Assembly (NCBI GenBank): GCA_900239685.1
Contig: OENT01000317.1
Span: 1-64,000 of the forward strand
Source: Rotaria macrura
Lineage: Eukaryota > Rotifera > Eurotatoria > Philodinida > Philodinidae
Direction of reading: 5' to 3'
DNA: 64,000 bases
A model generated the notes under the pieces. The model was not told the DNA's origin. It saw only the letters and a program-made list of their open reading frames with translations, and did not search any database. Made by a program: the position numbers and the translations under genes. Positions within the stretch are counted from its first letter, which is position 1, and each line of letters opens with the position of its first letter. Of the stretch, positions 21,855 to 34,104 are shown in pieces.

Positions 21855-24785
21855 GAGACGAACAAAGGAATAAGAAAAGGAGAAAAAAATGCATATAATA
21901 TATATATATATATACATATAAATGTAAGTAGACACGCGTATGCACTCAAACAATTATGATTGTGCTACATCGATTATGCATATGTTAATCTTATTTGATT
22001 TAAACATCAAATTATGCACAAACGAATCGATTTGAGTCTTTAGTCTGAATATGAAACATACGCAAACAAGAGACAAGAAGCACTCCGGGGTTTTTTTGGA
22101 TATGCTGCACATCGTGGAAAGGAAAAGAAAAGAAGAAAAAACGTACTACTACCCTTCACCGCTCTATAGCTGTTGGACAGAACAGAATCAACGAAAAGAA
22201 GGAAACGAGCGCGAGCGCACACACACACACACACAAGCAAACACATTGCTCGAGAGGCGACGACGGCGGAAAGGGCGAGGATCGAGATCAAAATCGACCG
22301 GGTAAAGACATAAAGAACAACGAATACGTTGACTAGAATAAGGCGGGTAGTGTGTTGTCAACAGACAGAAGAAGAAGAAGAAGAAGATGATGATGATGAT
22401 GATGATGCTGTTACTACTATCGTCTCTACTCAAGGGAGCTGCGTCGTTTCACACTCGAAAGGCAATTGACACCTCTTATAAAGCGTACATTGATGACAGA
22501 TGACAGAGACGCATACGTATTGAAAAAGAAAGACGAGAAGATTTAATTTAGTTGAACAACAAATTTTTTTTTGATAGACGAGAACATATACATATATATA
22601 TATATATATGTAATTAGACAATGGGCAGCATCTGGCTGGAACAAAACTAGTCAATCTCTATATGTTTCCACCGAACAGTCATTACGTGTATGCCCTTTTA
22701 ACACAATTGATAGACAGGCACAAGACGCAAGTATCTCTCGAGAGATACGATTCGAATATCAAAGAAATTAGTTATCGTTCTCTCTAGCCTTGGGGAAAGA
22801 GCTCTGTATGTGCGTACATACACATATATATATATATATATTTGTACATACACATATACATATATATATATATATATATAAATATACATGTATATGTATA
22901 TGTACATACACACGCGTATACATGCTGACGTATCGAGTGATGGTGATGACGATGCATTAAAGAAGATTGTATGTGTATGATGTATTGCACAATCGTCTCC
23001 TTTCTCTATGTATGTTTGTACAACAGTATGTAGTAGTGCTTTTTATCGATGAAGAGAAAGAGAAAATATTGACTCAAGGAGAGACAAGACAAACAGGTGA
23101 TAGGAGAATAGTGGACTAAAATTTAACAGCAACAATTAATTAGCGGTTACTATACACATGATATCTTGTCATCGTTGTCGTTCTCTTTCTCATCTATTTT
23201 CTCTCAGTCAACCCTATCGCATTACATCTAAAACGAGAAAACGGGAGAGACAAAGAATGAGAGACAGAGAGCAAGCGAGAGAGAGGAGAGACCGAAAGCA
23301 ATAGAGCGCTTGTTCGTCATCGCTTTTATGACATGAAACGGAAAGAGAAAGAAAGAGAGAACTCCATTTATGTGGATAAACGAGGATTTGATGAAATATG
23401 AGCTATGCGTGCATATGTGATGGGAAGGAGAAGAAACAGAAAGATGTGCTTTTCATTGCAATTAATCAAACGAGAACAGGCGAATGATGACGGCTGAACG
23501 AATAACGACCGACAACATACTACAAGCTTTATCCTGTTTGCTACACTTTTTCCTCCTGGGAAAGTGTTTTAATATGGCAACTCATTAAGTTCGACAATTA
23601 TAAAATAAAAGGAAATGACGAAGAAAAAAGAAAAGGAAACAGAAAAGATCTTCAATGTGTTGTATGTCTATGTTTGAATGATGATGATCGACGGAAACGA
23701 ACACCGCAGTCAATGCTAATCTACAGCCTTACAGTATGTGTCTATTTACAAGTATATATGTGTGCGATAATATGATCTTTGCACACGAGAGTAAAAGAAA
23801 AAAAATGAGAAGACAAAGTAAACTGCTCGTCGCTGTCAAACAATTGAATCTGATCAAGAAGTGCAGCTTGCAACAACACACAGACATACATACGCGCACA
23901 CACACACACACATATATATATAATATATATACACTGTTCACGAGGAGTAAAAGAGAAAAGAGAACGCACGAGAGCGCTCACTGGAAATGCAAAGTTAATT
24001 GCTACTGCTGCGTGTTACTGCTTTTCTGTTCTCCTTCTTATTCCCGAGAGAGTTGTCTCTCTCTCTCCCTCTCTCTTTCTCGTCATCTAATAGAATATTT
24101 GATCATCATCTTTCTTCTAACCAAATGACACAAATCGAATAGGACTAGTTGTATAGTGACAAACTGTTACTAATCAACAGTATCACAATCTGCATTTTTC
24201 TAATTTGCCCTCCAGTTATACATATTGGCGGTATATCCATGTATATGCATACATATATATATATATATATATTTGTATATGTGCAAACACACCTTTACTC
24301 TGCGATTATAAATTGCGCATTCAACTGTGTTTGATTAGCAACTCTAATGATGAGAGCAACTGTAAACACAGTAGTAGCAGTAACATACAACATAAAGAAA
24401 CAAAAACGACTCGTCGTCCTCGTGATTGATCTTATCGTTTTGCATGCCGCGCGCAAAAAGAGAGAAAGGAGAAAGTGAAGTATGGTTAAGAACGATGAGG
24501 GCCACCAAGAGAGAAGAAAAAAAGATAATCGGGCCAAAATATGCTCTTTCTTCGCTTACGTCAGTATGAATGAACGACAGATGAACAGGTGAAGAAAATG
24601 ATGATGACGATTAAACATCTATACATTTGAACAAAAAAAAAATGAAAGCTGCATAGACGTATATGTATTATAGTTTCACTCCTACCAACCGAATGACTGC
24701 CGCCTGCGGCGATGACCAAGATGAAAATGATTAACATTCACTCAAATAATGAGTCAGTCTGTCGGCGTGTATGTATGTGGCATGT

Positions 24786-24811
24786 GATGATGATGATGAT
24801 GATGATGATGA
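24786..24811. repeat. (GAT)n triplet microsatellite
   Basis: About nine consecutive GAT triplets in non-coding sequence. Confidence 0.8.
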
Positions 24812-27418
24812 CATGCAATGACAAAGCAAAAGAAACAGATAGATCACGTACATGACAATGACAACAGAAAGAGAAAAGTGCACAATAAAAGCTAGTAAAG
24901 GCTTCTTATTTCAATGACTATTGCCGGTTCATAGAAGAAATCAACTTCTTCCTTCCGAGAGTTTTCTATACGAAAAAGAAATACACAGTTCAATCAAGCC
25001 ATGCAAATGTAAAAACTAGGCATACACACACACACACACACACATACATATATATCTCTTTAAAACGAGAAAAGAAAACAAGCGTTTTTTATTTTCTCTT
25101 TCTGTTGAAGACATAAAAAAGAAAACAATAATAATCTCTTTTTTTGTTATTCTCTCTTACATTTTTCACCACCAAGTTTTTTTTTTCACTTGTTTAATAT
25201 AAAAAAAGAAAACTTTTCTCTCTTCTCCTCATTCATTCAAAAAATATCCTAACAAGTGGAAGGAAGAAATGAAAATCACATGAATCAACACGCACATACA
25301 ACATGATTACAGATGAAGCCGTCGCATCGTTGCGCGCCTATATACAACATAGCTCTAAATTCAACACACAATAACAACTAGCTAACGCATACTCACAGCA
25401 GTCAGAAAAAAAAGAAAAAGAAAAAGAGAAAAAAATGCAAATGCATGCCGATAATGAACCATTTTCAATCGCGCACAACCCACGAATGGAGGTCATGCAA
25501 TGTACTACCCTCATGTGTAGTACTAAGCAATGATGCTTTTCCGCCCTCTCAACAGATCAATAAATCAGATAGATTAGTCGTTCTTAGTTTTTTTTTTCTT
25601 CTTCATCATTGTATATGTAGAAAGAAATACGACAAGCAAGATATGATCACTAAATATAAACATATTGAGATAGATAGAGATATATGTATATATCTATCTC
25701 TATTGTTGAAATTATTTTGATGTTCATCTTGTCTATTTTTCTTCAAATTTATTTGACATTATTCATGAAGAGAAGTGTTAATTGTATATAGATGTGTTCT
25801 CTTCTTTCTTTTTTGTTTTTTTTATTGAGAAAGTCGTTTTGATGCACTACAAGCAAGGACATAAGTGTTACTAACAAATCGGATAGAATAGAAATTATCG
25901 TTTAAAGAGGATTAAATAATTGAATAAATAAAACTTCCACTTCAATTATTACATATAAGGCGAGATAGAATGCGTATATATATATATATATATATAAAAG
26001 TTAAACAACGAGCAAAAGAAAAGACTGCAACTATTCAGTGGATTTGATGAAAAGGCTGTCTGATTTAGAAGTAAGCAAGAGAAAAGAAAAACAAGTTTTC
26101 TCTTATTTCTTTCTTTCTGTCGCTACTTAACATTACTTTTAATAGCTGTTGAATAAATTGATTACGAGTGAAAGACTACCTCGTATTTGTTAGAGTTCTT
26201 GCTTTTCTCATATGACAAATTTGTTTTCGAGTCATTTGTTGACTATGAAATTCAAGCTTCACATCTTATTTGTTCTTTTCTATTGAATATAATAAGAGAG
26301 AAATTTGATCTGATGTATCGATTATTAACAAAAAGAATGAAAACGCGAACAATTTTTCAGCTTCAAGACAGACAATTTTCTTTGTTGTTTCATCAATTAA
26401 ATTGCTACATTAATAATTTCAAATTTGATTCTAATCGAACATCATGCATTTACAATAGTTCAACATCCGAGAATTACTAGTTAAATATATAAAAAAAACC
26501 GGAAATAGACCGAGAATCACGAGTTCGCTCATTTCCGGCTCGATCATTTCAACGAGCGAGACATTTTTAGCCTGAAGTCAAACTTCTGTAACTTGACTAA
26601 CGAATAATAAATAATATGTGTCAACCGAAATCCGAGATCTCATCTTCGTTCATCACCATAACTTGACTAAATTAGTCAATCATTTCAAATTATTGTACGG
26701 CATTATACGAATGAATAAATACGAGATATCTGATTTCATTGTAAATCAATTCACAATCAACAATAAATTCTTTTGTTTCGAATGTCAGAGATTGAGCTTG
26801 TCTTCCATGTAAAAACATAAGAAAGTATACAATGTATCGTGTATCAATTTAATAATCATTGAAAATATATATAATAAATATTAATCCATACATTATAAAT
26901 TTATCTTGAAGAAAGAGCGAGTGTGTGTGTGTGTGTGTAAAGAAATGATTCTGTGTCGTTGATATATAATAGAAAATGTTATTCATAGAATAATCAAACC
27001 GTTGAACAAAAGAATTCATCATTATTCGTAATGTTTTCTTCAGAAGAAGAGAAAAGAAAAACAAGAAACCTTAGAAAAATAATTCTTCCTAATAGTCAAT
27101 TGTAATTTTATGAAATTCTATTGATCATCAATAAATTGAATAGATATAATACTTGTTCTATTCCTATGAATTATAGAAAGAAGCCTTTGTTTTAGTGAGA
27201 TAGCCTATTTCAAATTATAATAGTCGTATGACTTCAATTTATTGATTTAACGGATAAAGATAAGTTGCTAATATATTCACCAAAATATACATGTTTAGTT
27301 AAGAACGATAAAATAAAACGATAACTGACTAGATAAATACAAATATTCTATTAAATCTATACTAGTACTAGATAAAAACATATGTAAAGGCCGTATGACA
27401 TGTCAAAGCAAAACGTAC

Positions 27419-27572
27419 CTGAAAATACACATGAAGTAATCGATGAATTTCTCTTCGGATCTTCATCAATTAAGATTGCTTTTTTTTCAGAGAATGCAAA
27501 GTACATTGGTGTTTGAATGAGAAAATTTCGCATTATGACTACATTATTTAAGGCAGCTGTTATAATTCTCAT
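27419..27572 (-). other. Possible first coding exon, unassigned
   Basis: An ATG-initiated open stretch (MRIITAALNNVVIMRNF..., ~51 codons) ends at a strong splice donor, TTTTCAG|GTACGT. It lies divergently about 110 bp from the secreted-protein gene at 27684. No downstream exon could be joined and no family is recognised. It may be chance. Confidence 0.25.
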
Positions 27573-27683
27573 CAGTTCTTTTTTACAATCTATAAAAGAA
27601 TTAAAAAATCAAACTTAGTTGTTTTCATTCAAATCAATCAAGAAAGAAAAGGAATATAAAAAAACAAAGGAAAAACTTTCAAA

Positions 27684-28358
27684 ATGAAATTAACTCTAAT
27701 CATTTTACTGACCTCTTTTACTTTAACATTTGCTTCATCAACATCGGCAGTTCAATCTACGTCAATTATCGATTCGATTTCTCAATTATTATATATTTAT
27801 TTGAATCCAATATTTCAAAATACACTTAAACAATTGACCGAATTAGTTTTTCAGCTTGGTGACAAACTTTCAAAAGATGTTCCATATGCGACAAGTCGTT
27901 TGAATAAAATTACACCAGCACCATGGGTTTCACAATTGTTCGGAGAAGTAAATTCAATAGCAACACAATGGAATAATCAAATATCAGATTTTTTCGCTAA
28001 TATTCCAACTATATTCGGAAAGAATGGTAGAAATTTATTTAGTGTCTCTACAATGAAAGAAACATTATACAAAGCTGTGGCAAGTCTTCTTGGAGAATTG
28101 AAGCAATTATTTATTACTAATGTAATTCAAATAATGTTTTCAATTTTTAATGAACATTCAAACATGGAATCTATTGGTCGCAAACGTTCAATTAATACAA
28201 TGAATGAATTACTGATTATTTTTCAACAACAAGTATCGGACATATTTGATAGTACAAGAGAACGATTGAATCATACTATTGATGATTCAATTAATTTTTT
28301 TTTAACATACTGGAATGATCTTAAAGATCGACTTCTTGGTTTAGATTTACGCATATGA
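27684..28358 (+). CDS. Putative secreted helical protein, unrecognised
   Basis: Intronless ORF of 224 aa. Residues 1-18 form a clear signal peptide (MKLTLIILLTSFTLTFAS). The mature part is predicted mostly amphipathic helix (ISQLLYIYLNPIFQ, LKQLTELVFQLGDKL, MNELLIIFQQQVSDIF, INFFLTYWNDLKDRLL) with no Cys pairs. A basic RKR at 166-168 could be a proprotein cleavage site. Two AATAAA signals lie 105-120 nt downstream of the stop. I do not recognise the family; the helical pattern is loosely like exchangeable lipid-binding or LEA-type proteins, but nothing diagnostic is present. The leader, length and poly(A) signals argue that it is a real gene. Confidence 0.65.
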   Translation: MKLTLIILLTSFTLTFASSTSAVQSTSIIDSISQLLYIYLNPIFQNTLKQLTELVFQLGDKLSKDVPYATSRLNKITPAPWVSQLFGEVNSIATQWNNQISDFFANIPTIFGKNGRNLFSVSTMKETLYKAVASLLGELKQLFITNVIQIMFSIFNEHSNMESIGRKRSINTMNELLIIFQQQVSDIFDSTRERLNHTIDDSINFFLTYWNDLKDRLLGLDLRI

Positions 28359-28462
28359 ATCTTATTTTGAGTGTCGCGAATCGATTGAGAACAACTTTGC
28401 CTATTGAAAATAGATTGACCTTCATCGATGAATTCGTTTTATCATTGGATTAATTTAAATGA

Positions 28463-28480
28463 AATAAATTTCTCAATAAA
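28463..28480 (+). terminator. Two polyadenylation signals AATAAA
   Basis: Two AATAAA hexamers (28463 and 28475) follow the stop codon of the secreted helical protein gene by just over 100 nt. Confidence 0.55.
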
Positions 28481-30798
28481 AGGAAAAAGAACATACCATT
28501 CATAAATGAAAATTGATTTAAGTATTACAGTTACTTGTGAACTTGTTTGAAATATTCGGGATTTAGAAGATCTCAGTTAACTATCTAGTTATCTATGTAT
28601 GTTCAGTGTTCTTATTTTTCTCTTCTGTGCATTGTATTTGGATTCAAAAATACAATATGAAAATGGAAGAAAAATATGCAATAGCTTGTTGTTTCTTTCT
28701 CAGACATAGAGGAAAATTTAAAAAAAGAGAAAACAACAATTTCTAGTTCATAACTCTCGTACGTTTATACATTTTGACAATCAGTGTTTTCAAGTTCTTT
28801 GTCAAGCCTATCATTTTACTGTCGAGTATTATTTTCCCTAGGGAATCAAATATATGAAGATTTATCTTAGATTGTTGACGCACCATTCGTTACAATGTCT
28901 TGTTGCATAAAATTAATATTTGCTAACATATAGTGCATGTTACATTTTGAATGTCTGCAATCATGAAAGAATTGAGAAACGTACAAAAATAGATCACGAG
29001 ATGATTGATGAAATCGATTTCTCAATTTAAACAGATCATTTTAAATTGCTTCATTTTAGTTGAAATTCAGTTATTTTCATTTCGACAACACACATTGCTG
29101 ATCACTGGCATAGTCATATACTGAATAGTTCATGTATATCTTGTTTAAATTTGTGTAAATATATTTATATGTGTTGAAAAAAAGTTAATGTTTATATTTC
29201 AATTCTTTCCCCCTTGATTTAATCCTTTTTGATTTCTCATTCCATTATTATATAGGGCACAACAACACTTTGTTTTTTCTTTTGTAAAAGATATACTTGA
29301 ATAAGAACGAGTAAAAACGACAATGTAAATAAAATGCAATTTGTAGAAAAACGTCCTCTAACACTTGAATAGTAAAATTTTCTAGTTTATTATTTCTGTG
29401 AAAGTAAATAAGTTTCTGTGTCATTGAAAAGTATAGCATGCAAACAACTAGTGTAAAATTGGTTCTAAATCGAAACATGAATCAATTCGTTGAAAAATTT
29501 TCCGCATAAATTAGTTTTATGTTATTATCTTTGACAATAACTTTATCGATTCATTTAAGTGTGATGCGAAAGATTTTATTTCAATATTAGAACATAACCT
29601 AGATTTTCGATAGTAATGCGATAATCCTCATATTCACAAAAAGAAAAAGAATCAATTGCGTGAAACGGTACTACGCATAAATGCATTAATTGTTAGTTTC
29701 GATAAACATTCAGAATCATTGTCACTGCTTAGTTTCTATGACCTCGAGATAAAATCATGGTTGTTAATCATCCGTACTTTAATAAATATATTACATATAA
29801 TTTGTGCAACTCAAAATCGTATAATACAAACAATATAAACTAAATTTTGCTTTAATGAACAATCTAAAACTATTCATTTATATAGATTCTTTACTTATAC
29901 AACTGCCAGATCGATGATTCCCAAGAATTGTAATGAATTTTGACCTCGTTCGAGATAGAATCATTTTTCTTTGGAGTTTTTTAGTCTTCAATTCATTTCG
30001 AAATGATTCTTTCAATTGGCTTCGGCACATATCGATTGTAGTATTTCAATTCGGTTTCATTCAAACACTACAGCGGCGTTCTCTCGTTAACTACGGCTCG
30101 TTTGTTTTTCCACTTAGTTGTCAATATGTGTGGACTTGTGTGTGAACATTTTCTAGTTCTATTTTTGCTTCATTGCACATGATTAAAATTTATGTTCTTG
30201 TCATTGTGTTACCAACATAGACGACGTTCATCACAACTGCATACTTAAAATGTTCATTCATTAACTATTGAAATGAAACGCAACATCTCAAAACAGGCAT
30301 ACTACTGATAAGACGTTATGTTAGCACTATAGCCTATTAATTAACATACTGATTTCGATCAGTAGACAAATGTTACTAGTGATATATATATATATTAGAC
30401 TTGTGAAGATTTCTAAATAATACTATTTAATGCGAAAATGTTTATCATTCGATGCAAACAATAGAGCATAGAATGTTTTATCTTAGTTTCAATAGATGCA
30501 GAATACTAATAAATAAAATACAATGAATGCAAATGTAATTCTTCTTTTTTCTTTTCAATAATAAAATCAATCAACAAATCACTGTGTGCATATTCTCAAA
30601 TAGGTTGACAACATTAAAAATATATTAGACCTAGAAAACAAAAGATTCATGCATGTAAGAAGAGGTCTTATTGAAGATCATGAATTTCTTTAGCATTATT
30701 CAATGCTTAATAATATGAATCAATGAAGTTCACCGGTACGAAAAATTCAATTGTTTGAAGAAGAAAAATTAAAAAGAAACGGTGAATCGAATGAGAAT
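28481..30798. other. Intergenic, no gene recognised
   Basis: AT-rich. Short plus-strand ORFs at 29656-29838 and 29933-30145 have no motif, leader or supporting signals. Confidence 0.5.
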
Positions 30799-30804
30799 TT
30801 TATT
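30799..30804 (-). terminator. Polyadenylation signal AATAAA
   Basis: Minus-strand AATAAA 40 nt beyond the stop codon of the UPF0193 gene, a normal distance for cleavage and polyadenylation. Confidence 0.65.
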
Positions 30805-30843
30805 TGATCATACATATAAAAAGATTTGATTTGCATAGTTTCT

Positions 30844-31928
30844 CTATTGATGATGCTCGTTGAGACGTTTTTCTAATGCTTTTGATCGTTGTCGATCGAT
30901 ATGTTCCATTTCACGTATTTTCTACGAATTAAATAGAAAACGAGACGGATATATTATAAACCAATATGTTATAAATCATGCGTACATCAGATATTTCGTT
31001 TGAAATCACTTGTTGATATTCTTTTCGTTTACCTAATGATGTCATTTGATCAAGAAACTGTTTTCTTTCTTCAATTTCCGATACCACTAAATTTTTGCAA
31101 TAAATTCATGCTGTTAATAAATCGAACAATCTTAACGTACACTCATCGAATCGATCTATTTCACGGACTGGTGGGGGTGATGAGCATTCAGCTGTTTTAA
31201 GAATCATTTTTGTTGGATCAACTCCATATGCCATTAAATTTGCTAGACGTTCTTTTTCTTGTTCGGTACGAGCTTCTATAGAAACATATGGTCCATTAAT
31301 AGAAAAAAGAAAAACAACTATTGATTCGATATACTTATTGGTTTTGGATGGTATTCCGATCGAGAATAGGCACCTGAGTTAATAATATCATTATAAGTAC
31401 GTAATCCAGTAGGATACAATGTTCTATAGGAGAAAAGACTCTATTTTCCTATGAAGGATTGCTTTCAAGCTTGACATCATCTACTTTGACGGACGCACTG
31501 GTTTTATACGTTGTTTTATTGGTGCTTTAAATGACAGTGAAGAAGAGTCAAGATTCGATGACAGTGACGCTCCACCTATTAATTATTGTTAATGAAGTAT
31601 CATAAATAAATCATCAAAATATTTTTATTTTTCACTAGTGAATGTCAAAGTAAATCATATTAAATGATGATTCTTCACATAAACTTAAATTCTCATTAAA
31701 AATATAATTATTTTTTGACAATATTTCATCCTTACGTAGCATATTATTTGTAAGTTGAGAATATTGAAAATTATTGATTCGCGATTCATCCCCAAGTGCT
31801 ATACATAAAAAACGTAATAAATTCAAGTAGTATTTATGATGATATCTAATACTTTTGACTAATCTTGATGTTTCTGTGTTTTGCCGTATTTTTCGAGTAT
31901 TCCATAGTCCAACAACATCAGTAAACAT
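30844..31928 (-). CDS. UPF0193 / EVG1 (C22orf23) homologue
   Basis: Six exons: 31679-31928, 31485-31575, 31374-31423, 31141-31275, 30986-31086, 30844-30921. Together they are 705 nt in frame, 234 aa, close to the ~217 aa of the human protein. Diagnostic stretches in order: GDESRINN...LRKDEIL (N-terminal block), RIKPVRPSK, EQEKERLANLM, EIDRFDELVSEIEERKQFL, SLGKRKEYQQVI, and KIREMEHIDRQRSKAL at the C-terminus. All match the conserved UPF0193 layout. The C-terminal half is charged and probably coiled coil. Members are mostly found in animals with cilia and the molecular role is not established. The donor after NLSLC (GTGAAG) is the least certain splice; GTTTAT a few codons earlier also fits the phase. 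Confidence 0.85.
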
Positions 31929-33284
31929 TATTAATAGTTTATTTTTAGCTTTTGTATTGTTTTTTCTCTTGAAATAAAACTATGCATGACAGTTAGCTGT
32001 ATTATATAAACATGTGTTGATCAGAACCTTATGCTGTTTCTAAGCAACAACCTTTATTGCATCTCTTGAAAGTTTGTTTATTTTTTTTTTATAAATCCCT
32101 TATTATGTCCCATATTTATCAAATATAACATTTTGTATAGGCTGGTGGACGTGATTTTTTCCTATCCGCTGATGTCATTCTCTTTTTCTTTCATCAATTT
32201 GTTTATTCGCTGCATCCCGTCGGTTATAAGTCTACAGCAGAAGCATGCACACATATATACGCATCAAGTTGATTAAAGAGAAGAACATTCTGGATAGAAA
32301 AAAAAAGAGAAAGAAAAGACAGAAAGAGAAAGAAAAAAAGTAGAAAAACTCATTACATTGCGCATATGTGTCCTCTGCGAACGCGCTCAAACGAGCTAGC
32401 AGCATCTTTATCCATTTGAACTCTTCTCTATCCGCCCGTACGTCCGATCGAGTGAGAGAGAGAGAGAGAGAGAGGAAAGAGAGAAGGTCAAACGCATATG
32501 TATATGTGCTTGTACACATCATATCGAACATGGACGATACAAGGTAACAGGTCGTACGAAGTAATTTTCTTTATAATTTGACAACCACAAAACCGTATTC
32601 TTTGTTGTATGTATGACATTGGTTTCATTTCATATATACTGATTAACAAGAGCAGACAAAGACGAACGGGGGAGGCTTGATCGAAGAGAATAGAGGAAAA
32701 AACGTTTTCTACAGAGAAAACATATGATTCTGTGCGTTCTCTTGTATCGTTGAGATATTATGATTCATAGTAATTCATCAAACTAACTTATTTGCTTTTT
32801 TTTTACTATATTTGTGTCTTGGACAGTTGTTTTGCCAAATAAACTACATTTTTTTCATTAGTTCCTTTTTCTATTTTAAGTTCGTTCTTTTTGAAACGTT
32901 ATAAATAAGATGCTATGTAATAGGCCCATCGAACATTTGATAATCATCGCCTTCGTCATCATCATCGCCATAAACGACTAACAAAATACAAATGAGAAAA
33001 AAAGGGTAGAAAAAAATTCTGAAAGGGTTATTCTTCGTTCTCTCATTTATTTCGCCTCTGTATAGTCGCTTTTTTTTCTTTTCTATCCATGCCTACACGG
33101 GGCTATTTTTGACGTTAATGCGAACGTCAGTCTGCCTCGATCGTCGTTGTATGAATACACAAGTTTCTTTTTTTCTTCTGTTTTTTCTTCAACCAATCAC
33201 GAATGCCAAAGAAGGGTATGTTGTATAGAGCCTTTCTATTTGTCTATCGTCACTTTTTTTGTCTATGTATGTGTGCCCCACAAC

Positions 33285-33327
<43 letters not shown>

Positions 33328-33531
33328 TTTATAAAGTAACATAAATAGTGGTTGTCGTTGTTTTACCTTTTACCAGTGTCGTCAATATAAATGCATATAA
33401 TCTCAGATAGATATATATATATGTATATATTCTGGTCTAAATTTAAAACAGAAGTCGATATATTTTTCTAGATTAGCTCTTTTTTTTGTGTTTTTGTCGT
33501 TCCAATCGACACGTTTATTGCACATATCAAC
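31929..33531. other. Intergenic between divergent genes
   Basis: Lies between the 5' ends of the UPF0193 gene (-) and the PNRC-like gene (+), so it should hold both promoters. It contains (GA)n at about 32453-32475 and (CT)n at about 33293-33322. No gene seen. Confidence 0.5.
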
Positions 33532-34104
33532 ATGCCAAATATGAATATGAACAATCGAAAATCACCTGTGAAACAACAGCGTATAAAACATTCACATTCT
33601 ATACCAGTTACTAATTCAAATAATGGTCGTATGAGATCAAATAGTAGTATGGCATCGTCTTATCCGAGAATGTACAATAATAATAATAATTATCATTATT
33701 ACAATAATCATTATTCGAATACAACTTCACCAACAGCTATGTCAGCTAGTTCATTACCAGCTGTGCCACTGTTTTATTCAAATACATATGCTGATCCACC
33801 GGAATGTTCATCATTACCAAAACCACCTGAGTCATGGTATTTACCATTATCAAATGTTGATAAATTACCGGTTAAAATGGAAGAAGAAAAAGAGAAAGAC
33901 AAGGATCAAGATAAAGAAAAAGAAACATCACCATTACCAGTAAAGCAAAAATCCTTTCTTACACCTATACAATCATCGAAACACAATTTTTCACGAACAT
34001 GTTACTATACAAATAATAATCAAGGGTTTTATAGTCCATATTATTCATCAACAACATCATCATATCAAAAATTTCCAACACAATATATCTCTGTTAAAGC
34101 TTAG
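33532..34104 (+). CDS. PNRC-motif protein (mRNA decapping/nuclear receptor coactivator-like)
   Basis: Intronless ORF of 190 aa. Residues ~88-104 read DPPECSSLPKPPESWYL, matching the proline-rich nuclear receptor coactivator motif (DPPSxxxLPKPPxxW), also seen in the yeast decapping activators Edc1/Edc2. In vertebrates PNRC2 uses this peptide to bind the EVH1 domain of DCP1 and promote decapping and nonsense-mediated decay. The N-terminus is basic (NRKSPVKQQRIKH), the middle Asn/Tyr/Ser-rich, and an acidic-basic EEEKEKDKDQDKEK run follows the motif. The rest is disordered, as usual for the family. A short motif is the only homology signal, so the exact role is inferred. Confidence 0.75.
   Translation: MPNMNMNNRKSPVKQQRIKHSHSIPVTNSNNGRMRSNSSMASSYPRMYNNNNNYHYYNNHYSNTTSPTAMSASSLPAVPLFYSNTYADPPECSSLPKPPESWYLPLSNVDKLPVKMEEEKEKDKDQDKEKETSPLPVKQKSFLTPIQSSKHNFSRTCYYTNNNQGFYSPYYSSTTSSYQKFPTQYISVKA

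Larger units (their letters stand above)
20074..27418. other. Gene-free, microsatellite-dense region of about 7.3 kb
   Basis: No ORF carries a family motif, and no splice-linked exons were found except a doubtful one at the right end. It contains (GA)n at about 20180-20210, ACACAC tracts, TTA triplets at 21821-21855, (GAA)(ATG) runs at 22368-22408, many (TA)n blocks flanked by CATG-like ends, and (GAT)n at about 24786-24811. The left part is presumably promoter and 5' UTR of ZNF608/609 copy A. Regulatory elements may exist but cannot be read directly. Confidence 0.5.

Noticed and set aside
22051..22433. Overlapping ORFs on both strands in the gene desert
   Set aside because: They read through CA, GAA and ATG microsatellites and have no motif.
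26490..26540. CCGGAAAT...ATTTCCGG inverted repeat
   Set aside because: Eight-bp arms only; too short to call an element.
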